Positions 10,868 through 20,544 of a DNA stretch of 64,000 bases are shown one piece after another. A model generated the notes under the pieces. The model saw only the letters and a list, made by a program, of their open reading frames with translations, was not told the origin of the DNA and did not search any database. Position numbers and translations under genes: made by a program. Positions within the stretch are counted from its first letter, which is position 1, and every line of letters starts with the position of its first letter. Source of the stretch: Lepas anatifera (taxonomy: Eukaryota > Arthropoda > Thecostraca > Lepadidae); contig JAOTON010001030.1 in NCBI GenBank assembly GCA_034440635.1, positions 1,128,501 to 1,192,500 on the forward strand. The letters run 5' to 3'.

Positions 10868-13150
10868 CGCGGTGGCGGCGGCTGCGGAGAGGGCAGCACC
10901 TACGCTGGCTGGCGCGGGCTTGTCGGCAGCCGTGCAACCTGCCGAGAAGGCTGCAGCCAAGACAGCTGAGCAAGAGGTGCGGCAAGAGCCAGCTATTCCA
11001 CAGCCCCCGGCAGAGGCTATCGATCAGGAGCGGAAACGCAGCAAGGATGGCGAGTCGGGGGAAATGATGGCGGTGATCAGGCAGCGGTGGATGAAGGAGA
11101 GGACAGCCGGGCGGCTGCCGGGGACAACCCAGCGGCAGAGCACCAGTCCAAGGCCAAAGGGCACCGACGATCGAGGCCGTCGAAACAGAAGCATCCAGAC
11201 GGCGGCTCCGTCAAAGCGGACGCCGAGGCAGAGCCCGGTGAAGGCCCGAAGGCGCAGCAGGTGAAGACAGGCGAGCTGGTGCCGGGCGATGGGCTGGACG
11301 CCGGCGCACTGCTGAAGGAGGCGGTGGAGACCAGCCGCGATGTCGCACTGCAGCCTAAGGACTTGGAGACCAAGCAGGAGGCAGTGCTGCAGAAACTGGA
11401 GGAGACGCATAAGGAGCAGAAGGAGCTTCTCAAGGAGCAAAAACAGCTGCTGGAGGAAATGAAACAGCAAAAGCAGCAGCAGCAGCAGCCGCTTGCTGCT
11501 GCTGCCAAGCAGGGGCCCTTGGGGAATCGCCAGCCTTTGGCGAGTCGAACGGCAAACAGCGCGCAGGCACAGGGTAGTCAGCATGTGGCTGGCCTGGCAC
11601 AGGGTAGTCAGCAGGCGGCTGGCCTGGCACAGGGTAGTCAGCAGGCGGCTGGCCTGGCACAGGGTAGTCAGCAGGCGGCTGGCCTGGCACAGGGTAGTCA
11701 GCAGGCGGCTGACCTGGCACAGGGTAGTCAGCAGGCGGCTGGCCTGGCACAGGGTAGTCAGCAGGCGGCTGACCTGGCACAGGGTAGTCAGCAGGCGGCT
11801 GGCCTGGCACAGGGTAGTCAGCAGGCGGCTGGCCTGGCACAGGGTAGTCAGCAGGCGGCTGGCCTGGCACAGGGTAGTCAGCAGGCGGCTGGCCTGGCAC
11901 AGGGTAGTCAGCAGGCGGCTGGCCTGGCACAGGGTAGTCAGCAGGCGGCTGGCCTGGCACAGGGTAGTCAGCAGGCGGCTGGCCTGGCACAGGGTAGTCA
12001 GCAGGCGGCTGGCCTGGCACAGGGTAGTCAGCAGGCGGCTGGCCTGGCACAGGGTAGTCAGCAGGCGGCTGGCCTGGCACAGGGTAGTCAGCAGGCGGCT
12101 GGCCTGGCACAGGGTAGTCAGCAGGTGGCTGGCCTGGCACAGGGTAGTCTGCAAGTGGCTGACCTCCCATCACCAGCTCCCAACCCAGCGGCGATGGCAG
12201 CTGCCCAGCAGGTCATACAACAGCAGGGGGTGAATCAACAGCTTGCCGCTCAACAGCCTCCTGCTCAACTAACGGCAAACCAGCAAACCTTTGTCCAGTG
12301 GCCTGCGGCACCACAGCAGGCTGGTAACTACCTGCAGCCTCTGCCCAATCAGCAGGCTAGGAATAATCAGCAGGCTATGAATAATCAGCAGGCTATGAAC
12401 AATCAGCAGCCTCTGCCCAATCAGCAGGCTATGAACAATCAGCAGCCTCTGCCCAATCAGCAGGCTATGAACAATCAGCAAGCTGTTAACAATCAGCAGG
12501 CTATGAAAAATCAGCAAGCTGTAAACAATCAGCAGGCTATGAACAATCAGCAGGCTGTAAACAATCAGCAGGCTGTAAACAATCAGCAGGCTATGAACAA
12601 TCAGCAGGCTGTAAACAATCAGCAGGCTGTAAACAATCAGCAGGCTATGGACAATCAGCAGACTGCGAACAATCAGCAGACTGTGAACAATCAGCAGACT
12701 GTGAACAATCAGCAGACTGTGAACGTCCCTCTGCCGGCCGCCTCTCTGCCGCCTCCCCTGTCGAATCAGGCTCAAAAGCAACCAACTTTCCTGGCACAGC
12801 AACCCCTGGGAAACCACCCACAACCAGCAGTTGTCAACCAACCACAACCAGCCCTGGGAAACCAGCCACAACCAGCCCTGGGAAACCAGCCACAACCAGT
12901 CCTGGGAAACCAGCCACAACCAGCCCTGGGAAACCAGCCACAACCAGCCCTGGTAAACCAGCCACAACCAGCCCTGGGAAACCAGCCACAACCAGTGCTG
13001 GGAAACCAGCCACGACTTGTTGGCTGGCCAGCAGCGGTGGGAGGTGTGCAGCAGCAGCCGCTGGCACTGAGCCGGGACCAGAGCACGGCAGGCAGTCAGC
13101 AGGGGCTGCAGCCTGAAGCGCAGGCTCGGCTGCAAAACAAGCCGGCTGAG
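10867..13150 (+). CDS. Internal exon, low-complexity cytosolic tail; SLC38A10-like
   Basis: The exon encodes a hydrophilic segment with no membrane span: an Ala/Glu/Lys-rich start, then an acidic Lys/Glu region. Around 11290-11480 follows a coiled coil with 'LLKEAVE', 'DLETKQEAVLQKLEET' and 'KEQKELLKEQKQLLEEM'. A Gln run and three repeat arrays come next: a 10-residue unit GSQQAAGLAQ, a 6-residue unit NNQQAV/M, and an 8-residue unit GNQPQPAL. The coiled-coil block resembles what I recall of the long cytosolic C-tail of sodium-coupled amino-acid transporter 10 (SLC38A10) in invertebrates; this is recognition from memory. The frame opens in one phase (to about 11056) and continues in another, which one extra base in the G run at 11057-11061 would explain. 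The donor GAG|GTAAGC ends it at 13150 in phase 0. No transmembrane exon is visible in the window. Identity is uncertain; that it is an exon is more secure. Confidence 0.5.
11569..12165 (+). repeat. 30-bp in-frame coding minisatellite
   Basis: About 20 nearly perfect copies of a 30-bp unit (AGGGTAGTCAGCAGGCGGCT plus GGCCTGGCAC) encode GSQQAAGLAQ repeated. Variants are synonymous or mild: Gly to Asp in GL/DL, Ala to Val, Gln to His. The array keeps the exon's frame throughout, as expected if it is translated. Recent expansion is likely, given the identity between units. Confidence 0.97.
12352..12724 (+). repeat. 18-bp in-frame coding repeat
   Basis: About 20 copies of AACAATCAGCAGGCTGTA encode NNQQAV or NNQQAM. 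Early copies alternate with QPLPNQQA variants. All indels are multiples of three, and the frame is the same as that of the preceding 30-bp array. Confidence 0.95.
12836..13017 (+). repeat. 24-bp in-frame coding repeat
   Basis: About seven copies of CCAGCCCTGGGAAACCAGCC plus ACAA encode GNQPQPAL or a close variant (VNQPQPAL, GNQPQPVL). It is the third independent in-frame array in one exon. Confidence 0.95.
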
Positions 13151-13156
13151 GTAAGC
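13148..13156 (+). promoter_or_regulatory. 5' splice donor of the host exon
   Basis: GAG|GTAAGC at 13148-13156 matches the metazoan donor consensus closely. It ends the exon after a complete codon, so the next exon must begin in phase 0. If read through, the frame stops 11 codons later at 13184-13186. Confidence 0.65.
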
Positions 13157-13605
13157 ACTGATCAGCACATCCATGTCACCTCCTAGTTCATGACTATCTC
13201 GGTTTTGCCACGAGCTTGCATTATGTGCCATAGGCGGTGGAAGGGGGGTTCCGGGGCACCGTGCCCCCTTGGACAAAACAGGGGGTGGCACCATCATTGA
13301 GGTGCCCCCCTTAAATCGGCGAAGATAACAAAAAAAGCGGCGCTCGGTCTGTGCTTTCGGAAAGAACCTTCGAGTTTGTGATATTTTTCACAGACCACAG
13401 TCTCACAGCAAACCCACTCTGTTAGCTTTCCCATTATATAATGTTTTGAACTTAGAATCAGTAACCCCTCCCATGGCCTGAGGTGGACCGGGACAGTATA
13501 ACTGAAAATTATAAGCGGTAAAATTTGGCCTCTTCTAACGAGGCAATGTGGTCTTAACTAAATAATTGTTCAGTGTAAAAATATCAGAACACTAATTTTA
13601 AACAG
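13151..13605. other. Putative intron start, no gene
   Basis: Mixed sequence with a small palindromic C/G-rich stretch near 13237-13310 (GGGGTTCCGGGGCACCG, then GTGCCCCCTTGG) that looks like the remains of a MITE. No coding potential is seen. Confidence 0.35.
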
Positions 13606-14362
13606 GAGGAACATTCCACGGCATTTCAGCACACGCGATGGTCGATTTTATACCCTCATATTTTCAATTTTCTTCAAACTTTGTCCATGGGTTTAGCGGC
13701 AGCCCAGAACACGCCTGTGACATTTTTGTCGCGCTAGTTACAACAGTTCAGGACTTATAGCCTCCGGCAATTGTACCCTTTGCCGACGCAGCAGTTTCTT
13801 CACAGCTATTTTATAAAAGTGGAATCATGATAAAAGGGTAAAATTATACCTCAAAATGTTTAGAATAAGCCAATGGAAAGAACGTTGGCAATTTCAAAAT
13901 ATTTTGCTTCAATTGAAAAAGTTGTAATTATTTTAAAAAATTAAACAGTTTTAAAAATATTTTCTTCGGTGTCGATTTCAAAATTGACCATAGTGCGTAA
14001 AACAGCACGTCTCAAAGTGTTAAGAACAATAATAAAATGTGGGTATTTGCTTCTAAACACTAAAAACTACCAAACTATACCATGGGTACGTGCCGTCAGC
14101 GCACCCCGCGCGGTGCGTATGGCACGTTTGCTTCCCCTTATACCTTAGACGCCGTGATATTGACCTGAAGATAATTTCTGATGGAGCAAGGGGTTGTGCG
14201 TTGACAGAGGACCTGTGTTTCCAATCATGTTTGTCGTTTTTTCTCCTTTGTTTCAGCGATTGGAATTGCTATCCGAAAGCTGGAGACCTGCCGGTTGAGG
14301 TATCAGGTTTTCAACCAGTAGGTTAATTAAAACACGTATTCTTCAGCGTTTATTTGGAAACT
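13606..14362 (+). repeat. Interspersed repeat, copy 1 of an inverted pair
   Basis: Starting at CATTCCACGGCATTTCAGC and ending near CTTCAGCGTTTATTTGG, this 0.75-kb sequence is present in reverse complement at 20545-21722. Shared landmarks are the strings for ACCCTCATATTTTCAA, GCCGACGCAGCAGTTTCTTC, ATGGCACGTTTGCTTCCCC and CTTCAGCG. The two copies have diverged by small indels and substitutions. There is no coding content. Confidence 0.8.
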
Positions 14363-14363
14363 G

Positions 14364-14702
14364 ATGGGAGGGTTTGAAAGAAAACATCTCCGAGTGTTGA
14401 GATCAAAAATAAAAGCCTCGGGTATTTGCTTTTCATTAGACGAACACCGAAAATCTCTACAAAAACTAATCCGTGGGTCGATTGACGAGAGAGCAGCGGA
14501 GGCCGCAGTGGAACATTCATTCAAGAAGGATCATGATATCAAATGGAACGCCACAACGACTTTAACTTTCAACTCAAGACAAAAACAGAGGAAAATAAAA
14601 GAGGCAATTTACATCCAAACCACCACGGAACCAAAAATGAATAGAAATATCGGCAAAGTTACCATCTTCTCTGGATTTTTGGACGCCAGCCAAACAAGAG
14701 AT
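14364..14702 (+). pseudogene. Penelope-like element endonuclease tail (GIY-YIG C-terminus) relic
   Basis: A frame of about 113 codons contains 'SIDERAAEAAVEHSFKKDH', 'IKWNAT' and 'RKIKEAIYIQ', then 'PKMNRNIG'. This order (a helix with His before a central His-x-Ile-x-Trp, then Arg-Lys-Ile-Lys-Glu-Ala-x-x-Ile, then a Met-Asn-Arg end) is what I know from the C-terminal half of the GIY-YIG endonuclease of Penelope-like retroelements. The catalytic Glu sits in the KEA motif. The GIY and YIG strands and the RT are missing, so it is a 3' fragment. It abuts the end of repeat copy 1 at 14362. Confidence 0.5.
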
Positions 14703-15620
14703 TGAATTGAAAAATAACACGTGTTTAGAGATAATAATTCCAAAATGATTCGTCATGTTCACAGCTAAGATTGTTATTTCAAAGTGTACTGTCTTCGTGT
14801 TTTTCGCTTAGCTAGGTTCATGTCATAGTGTTATCTTCATCTCCCTTGAAAACGGGGGCGGGATGCTCCCGAAACCGGCCGGGTTTTTGTACTCAGGCTA
14901 GGCTTTGTGCAGTAATAAATGTTTTACTTATCTTATTAATAACAAAAGCCATGAACAGTAGCAATAAAAGTTATCAACTTATCGAGAGAGTACTTGTGCA
15001 CGTTGAAACTCTTTGTTGTTTAATACAACTGGTCCAATGTTTTGTGAAATCATTACATATGCCTATTCCTGCCATGATTTATTTCAGAAAATATTCGGGC
15101 ACATGGCCACCACAATCTCTAATCACCCCTCGAAATTTCACGGACAAGAGCCTTTTCCCCCATCCTGAAATATTCAGAAATATAAATAAAGTACTATGGA
15201 AAATGCCCACATATTTAATTTTGTGTTAATCTGCACCGTTGCACCTCTCGGAATAGCTCCTTGAGTTTGCAATTATGGTTTAAAAACGCATTCTTTAGGA
15301 GTAATTAATCATGTGGGTTAAAGTCCGGTTTGCACTGCCTACAATGGCAAAGCTTCTCCGTTGAGCTAATTTCCCGAGGCCGCGGACAGGCCAGATTCAC
15401 ACTGGCAGCGATTATTTTCAAAGGTCGCAAACTATTGTGTTACAAAGCTTTGCCAGGTAAAAGGGCAAAATTATGTTCATTATATGTAATATCAAAATCA
15501 AATGAAAATCAAAATCAAACAACCCTTCTTCACAAATTGGAACAGTATCAGATATTGATCAATTTTTCTTTTCCAAATCATTCAATTATATCAGATCATT
15601 TCCAAATATCAGATATCAGA
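14703..15620. other. Unassigned AT-rich stretch
   Basis: A 133-codon frame at 14828-15229 and a 106-codon frame at 15330-15650 show no recognisable domain and end in simple ATCAAAATCAAA-type sequence (15490-15515). I annotate no gene. Confidence 0.35.
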
Positions 15621-16098
15621 TATTTGGGCGTAGAGATGGAAGGGGAATAAAGTAAGATACCTATTTGGCGTGATATTTGGAACGATGAAGAGCCAAACAG
15701 TTCAGTTTTTCCTCAGCATCTCAGCATCTCTACAACAAAACTGTATACTGCCACCAGGTCTTGGAGAAGTGCAATACACATGGGAGGATGCAACAGCCTA
15801 ACATAAAAGTTCATATCTGATATTCATCATCATTTTTGGTGTTTAGGGGCGCGCCGACTGCAAAGGTCATCGCGTCCCTAAACACCAATAATGATGATGA
15901 ATATCAGATATGAACTTTTATGTTGGGCTGTTGGATCTTCCCATGTATATTGCATTTCTCCAAGACCTGGTGGGAGTCTACAGCTTGTTTTGGAGATGCC
16001 GAGGAAAAGTGCGGACTGAAATGTTTAGCACTTCATCGTCTCAAATATCACGCCGAATAGATATCTCACGTTATTCCCTTCCACCTCAACGCCAAAAT
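15621..16098. repeat. Long inverted repeat (foldback), about 225-bp arms
   Basis: The left arm (about 15621-15848) is the imperfect reverse complement of the right arm (about 15875-16098). Matching landmarks are TTCATATCTGATATTCATC with its complement, CCACCAGGTCTTGGAGAA with its complement, and GGCGTGATATTTGGAACGATGA with its complement. Only about 26 bases separate the arms (GGCGCGCCGACTGC region). The centre, read on the - strand, resembles the SINE tail seen at 26112-26190. Confidence 0.85.
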
Positions 16099-16719
16099 GC
16101 ACAATTCCAAGGTCAGCGAAACCTAACTTTGTGCCCTGAGGCGTGTTCGGAATGAACCCAAAGTCAAATTAGACCTAAACTTTGGAGGTTGTAACAATTG
16201 TACCATCGTTTTAGAGTTGAAATTTGACGTCGCAGTCCGCCATCATGGGGACGGCGAGGTACAGTGGCAAATGTTTTAGATTTGGGGATTCGCACAAATG
16301 TCTCCTTCCCACGAGGGCATGGGGAAGGAAGTTACAAACCCAGCCTTCGTCAGCTATAGGAAAACATAACTGAAATATAACTAATTGAATCATTATAAAC
16401 ACTGATTTCCGTAACGCGTTAAAAGTGCTTCACGACGCATGTATAACCCTGGGTGGAGTCCTGGGGGTTGGGGGTCAGCACCCCCTGATTTGGAAATCGA
16501 GAGAACCGGGGGGTCAGCCCGGGTCCTTCACCTTCTGCTCTCACAAAATATTTTCTAACCCATAAGTAATAATGGTTCAATTCGCGGTATTTGTGGAATC
16601 GGCTGGGTCATAATTTGACCTATATGCCCCTTTGCATCTTCTTTGTAGAGGGGTGCTAGAGACCGGAGGCAGCGCCACCGCTTTCCGTCACGATTCTGTG
16701 TCAGGAAGAGTACAAGCAC
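16099..16719. other. Unassigned stretch
   Basis: No coding signal. A short palindromic element, GGGGGTTGGGGGTCAGC then ACCCCCTGATT, lies at about 16466-16494 and resembles other C/G-rich MITE scraps in the window. Confidence 0.3.
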
Positions 16720-17651
16720 CCGAGCTGGTCTAAGGTCCCTTGATCATTAACTGGTCTAGGGCCCCCGAGAGGATTTATTTAGGAGGTCCCTGGCTTCGTC
16801 GTAAGGCCCCTAGCTGGATTGGTATCCCTTGAGCTGGTTAGGGCCCCTGAGCTGGTATTGGGCCCGTTACCCGGGTATAAGCCGCTTAGCTTGTCTGGGC
16901 CATATTTTGCTGGTCTAAGTCCCTTGAAATCGTCGGGGACCCAACTGGCCTGACCTCTTGAGTTTTTTCTGGGCCTGCTGAGCCAATTTAGAGCTCTCAC
17001 AGCGGGCCTTGGCCCCTGAGCTGATCTGAGGCCCTTTTAGATGGTCCGGGTCCCTTGGCTGATCTTGAAACCCCGGTGCTGGCACTGGCGCTTTTTGAGC
17101 CGTCAGGGGCCCTCTCAGCTGATCGTGGGCCTGCTGAGTTGGGTTTGGCCCTCCTGAGAGATAATTTTACAAGAGGTCCCTGGGCTGATCTGGGACTGTG
17201 AGAGGGTATTACACAGGAGCTTACTGACTTTGTCTTGGGGCGCATGCTGGTTTGAGGTCACCTTAGCCGGTAAGGGCCCCTGAGAGGAGCTAAATAAGAG
17301 GTTTTTGACTCGGTCCTATGACCCCTAACTGGATCAGCGTCCATTGAGCTTACAAGTGCCTCCTGGGTTGGTATCGGTCTGTTTGATGCATGGGCCCCTT
17401 TGGCTTGTTTACGTCCCTCTGTGCATATCTTGGGCTCCGTGAGCTCGTCTACGCACCCCGCTGGCTTAGCCCTCTTAGTTTTTTGGCCTCCTGAGCTGCT
17501 TTTGGGCCCCTTCAACGTATATGCGACCCCTGAGCTGCTTTTGGGCCCCTTCAACGTATCTGTGCCCTCTGAGTTGAAGCTTGGCTCCCTGAGCAAGTGT
17601 TGGCCCCTGAGCTTATTTAGGACTTGTTTAGACGGTTAAGCCCCTGCGCTG

Positions 17652-18016
17652 GGGATGAGGTGGCTTAGTGGATAGCACCCTTGTCTTCTAAGCCACTGGT
17701 CCCGGCGGAGCCTCTGAATAAGTCGATCTGGGGGGCGCGGTAGTGGAGTGGTCAGCGTAGCTGGCTTCCATTCAGCCGACCCGGGTTCAAGGCCCGGCAG
17801 CTTCCCTGAACAAGGAGCAAGCTGGCTCCCGAGAAACCCTTCCAACAGGGAAAGAGTTGGCGACGCCATATGACCCTGGCAGTTGGTGCGTCGATAAGCC
17901 CCAAAAATAATAATAATAATAAGTCGATCTGATCCCCAAAATCCCTTCCAACAGGGTGAGAGTTGGCGACGACGTATGACCCTGGCAGTTGGTGCGTCGT
18001 TAAACCCCAACAATTA
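17652..18016 (+). mobile_element. tRNA-derived SINE 'A' with 16-bp target duplication
   Basis: The element starts GGGGATGAGGTGGCTTAGTGG, a good A box, and ends CGTTAAACCCCAACAATTA. It is flanked by the direct repeat TTAAGCCCCTGCGCTG at 17636-17651 and 18017-18032. A younger SINE (17731-17917) is inserted inside it; without that insertion, SINE A is about 165 bp. Transcription would be by RNA polymerase III, with mobilisation by a partner LINE, as is general for the class. Confidence 0.9.
17731..17917 (+). mobile_element. tRNA-derived SINE 'B' nested in SINE A, 14-bp target duplication
   Basis: GGGGCGCGGTAGTGGAGTGG (A box) and GGTTCAAGGCCCGGC (B box) form the tRNA-like head. The body carries CCTTCCAACAGGG and the tail GGCGACGCCATATGACCC, then GTGCGTCGATAAGCCCC, then (AAT)n. 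The flanking repeat AATAAGTCGATCTG is at 17717-17730 and 17918-17931. A near-identical element is at 45146-45314. Both A and B carry the same tail domain. Confidence 0.93.
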
Positions 18017-18790
18017 TTAAGCCCCTGCGCTGATCTTGGGGACCCTGCGTTGGCCTGGGCCTCCTGAATTGACATTAGGTCTTCTGAGGAGGGAGTTTCG
18101 CAAAAGGCCTCTGGTCTGCTCTGGGTCCTTGGGAGGGTATTGCACAGGACTTCCTGGAGTGATATTGGGGCTCAAGCTGATATTGGACCCCCTGAGCTAA
18201 AAAGGGCCCCTGAGAGGAAATTATGTAAGAGGTTCCTGAGTTGGTCCCAGGGCCCCTAGATGGATTGGTGTCCATTGAAGTGACATTGGGCCCGTTTAAC
18301 TGTTATGGATCCAATTAGTTTTTTTCTGGGCGCATCGTGCTGATCTGGGGACCTTTGAGCTTTTTGGGGCCCTTAGCTCGTCTGGCACCCTGGTTTGGTG
18401 ATGGGTCTATTTAGCTGGCCTAGGATCCACTGAAAATATAACTTGCAGAGGGTTTCTGACTTCATTGCGGGATTCCTGAGCCAGTAAAGGGCCCCCTTAG
18501 AGACCAAAATGGGCGTCTGTACCCACAGTCAGGTATTGGAAAGAAATTGTGGTTGTCATTGGTGTGTTTGCAGGAGGCCCGTTATTTTTATTGTTATGTC
18601 TTTGTTATTAGCTATAATAATTTCAGTACTCGGGACAACGTAATGGGACCCTGCGTGAAAAGTGGCGGGGAGGGGGAGGGGACAAAGTATAATCCGTCCT
18701 CTCCCACTCTCAAAAGTGGGGGACGCGTATCCCCGTCCCCCAGCGACGGGACCCATGATTTTACACATGAAAAAGTATCCCGAAAGTGAT

Positions 18791-19624
18791 TTAACATGCG
18801 CATTGACGGGGGTCTGAGGCACCTTCGCTTTGACGGGGTGGGGTGGGTACCCGCCCCCCCCCCTAAGATCTCGAGAACCACGCTAGATAGCGAAAAAACG
18901 ATAAGCGGTGTTGGGTAGCCCATCCACTTCTCCAACGAAAGAATTGAACTATTTTTATCAGGTCACATTTAAGGTCACTAGAAGTCAAAACATGCCGTCA
19001 AAAGGATGGCATGTAAATGAACGTTTTTGGTCATTGCATCTGAACAAGTAAAGCTAGAGCAAAACAATTTAGAACACTTAAATACTCGCATCAAGCCGAA
19101 TCGAATTATGTATGATATGACCTTACTAGGTCAAATCAGGTCAAATTTGTATTTTGCCTGATCGGAGGTTAGGTCAAGGTCAAGTTAGGTCGAAATGCAT
19201 ATCATTAGATCCGCAAAGACAGTGCCAATCTGATGAAGCTAAAATAAACACTTTACTACCATCCATTATCAAGTTATTTGGATTTCCCATTTTCCCACTT
19301 TTCCCATGTATTTCCTATGGGTTTTGGAGAAGTTTTGGAGGATTTTGGAGAACTCAGGCCTATTATGTGATGAGTTACAATGGGGTCACTTCTCCGTGTT
19401 CCGACTTATGCTGTCTTAAACCTTTTTTTGAGCTCAGGTCACTTGACCTGCACTGGTGGGTGACCTGACCTAAGATGACCTACCCTTAGAATTTTGGCAA
19501 AATTTGTAAGAATGATAAGAGTAAAGGTATGCCAAGTACGGCAGCGCTACGCGCCGCCGTTTTTATGCTATCTCCAAAAAACACGAGGGGGCGGGTACCC
19601 GGCCCCCGTCAATGCGCGTGTTAA
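18791..19624. mobile_element. piggyBac-like MITE (TTAA ends), copy 1
   Basis: TTAACATGCGCATTGACGGG at 18791 is mirrored by CCCGTCAATGCGCGTGTTAA ending at 19624. Subterminal GGGTACCCG motifs are also mirrored. The interior is non-coding, with many AGGTCA half-sites (TAGGTCAAATCAGGTCAAA, GGTCAAGGTCAAG) and a conserved GCCAAGTACGGCAGCGC near 19534. TTAA flanks are the hallmark target of piggyBac transposases, and no transposase is encoded. Related copies lie at 41237-42228 and probably 42736-43632. Confidence 0.75.
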
Positions 19625-20544
19625 TAAAAACCATTGAATTTTTCACACATTCAAGGCACGAATTTTGTGGCATCTTTTTATTTTACAAATTTCCTTTGAT
19701 GTACGGTGGAGTCTGTTTCCTGGAATTGTAGGGGAAGACCATAAAGTGAGTGAGAGAGGGGGAGAAAGAGCGTAGAAAATGTGTCATTTTTGCGAAAACA
19801 GCATATTGGACCTAGCTATCGCCATATTGTAGCATGGCTCAGTATTTTTTGGTGGTTTAGTATATCATCAAAATATATATGTTGTAATAATCCTTTTGGG
19901 CTATAATGATGCACCAAGTGCTGGGGTCATAAGACATCTCACAAGGGAATACGCTATATTTAAGCATTCAAAATTATTTTATTTCACAAGCTGATGTCGT
20001 CTGCTGCTAACACGTTTTCATTGAGGACCAGATTAAAAAGCGCACGGTACGTTATAATCACTACCCTTTCAAAGACCGAGTCAACGGCATTGGTGTGGAC
20101 CCGTATCTCATTTTGAGTTTCCGGAAAAAAGCTGGCTCAATACTCGAAGTGTGTTGAAATGTATTATATACATGTCGATTTTACCTCACGAGGACGTCAT
20201 GATCCGGCTCGTGTAAAAATCCTACCATCATAGGGTTTCATACGGTATTTATAGGCATTGCCTGAATTTTAGTGTCTTCATTTTCTTAAGAAAAAAACAT
20301 CCACTCCTGCGGCCCCGACCGGACCGGGACCCCCCCTTGGTTTGAAAAGAGATCTCCACCCCTTTGTGTAACTGTATATGTATGTAACTGTAGCATGTGT
20401 AACTGTAACTGTATGTAACTGGCGAGAGAGAGTGTAAACATACGTTATGGACGGCAATCGAATGTGAGTTATAATGCGCCTGCCAACACATTTCCACGGT
20501 TTTAGGCTTTGATCTCATTATTTTGGACATCTTTGTTCAAGTAC
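19625..20544. other. Unassigned stretch with a TGTAAC microsatellite
   Basis: No gene is seen. A short degenerate TGTAACTG/TGTATG repeat occupies about 20366-20421. The rest is AT-rich unique-looking sequence. Confidence 0.35.

Larger units (their letters stand above)
16720..18530. repeat. Degenerate GC-rich minisatellite, 'GGCCCCTGAGCTG' type
   Basis: Variants of GGGCCCCTGAGCTGGTCT recur every 20-30 bases over 1.8 kb, interrupted by the nested SINEs at 17652-18016. The spacing is irregular and units are heavily diverged, so the array is old. Two related blocks with the variant GGCCCCTGAGACCAAGCTCG lie at 30080-32045 and 52130-55310. Open frames through it are read as compositional artefacts. 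Confidence 0.8.

Noticed and set aside
11024..12173. Antisense frames of 247-376 codons across the coding repeats
   Set aside because: Shadows of the 30-bp array. The + strand frame has splice sites and non-repeat coding sequence on both sides.
12269..13297. 342-codon - strand frame with Leu-Leu-Ile-Val repeats
   Set aside because: Complement of the NNQQAV and GNQPQPAL arrays.
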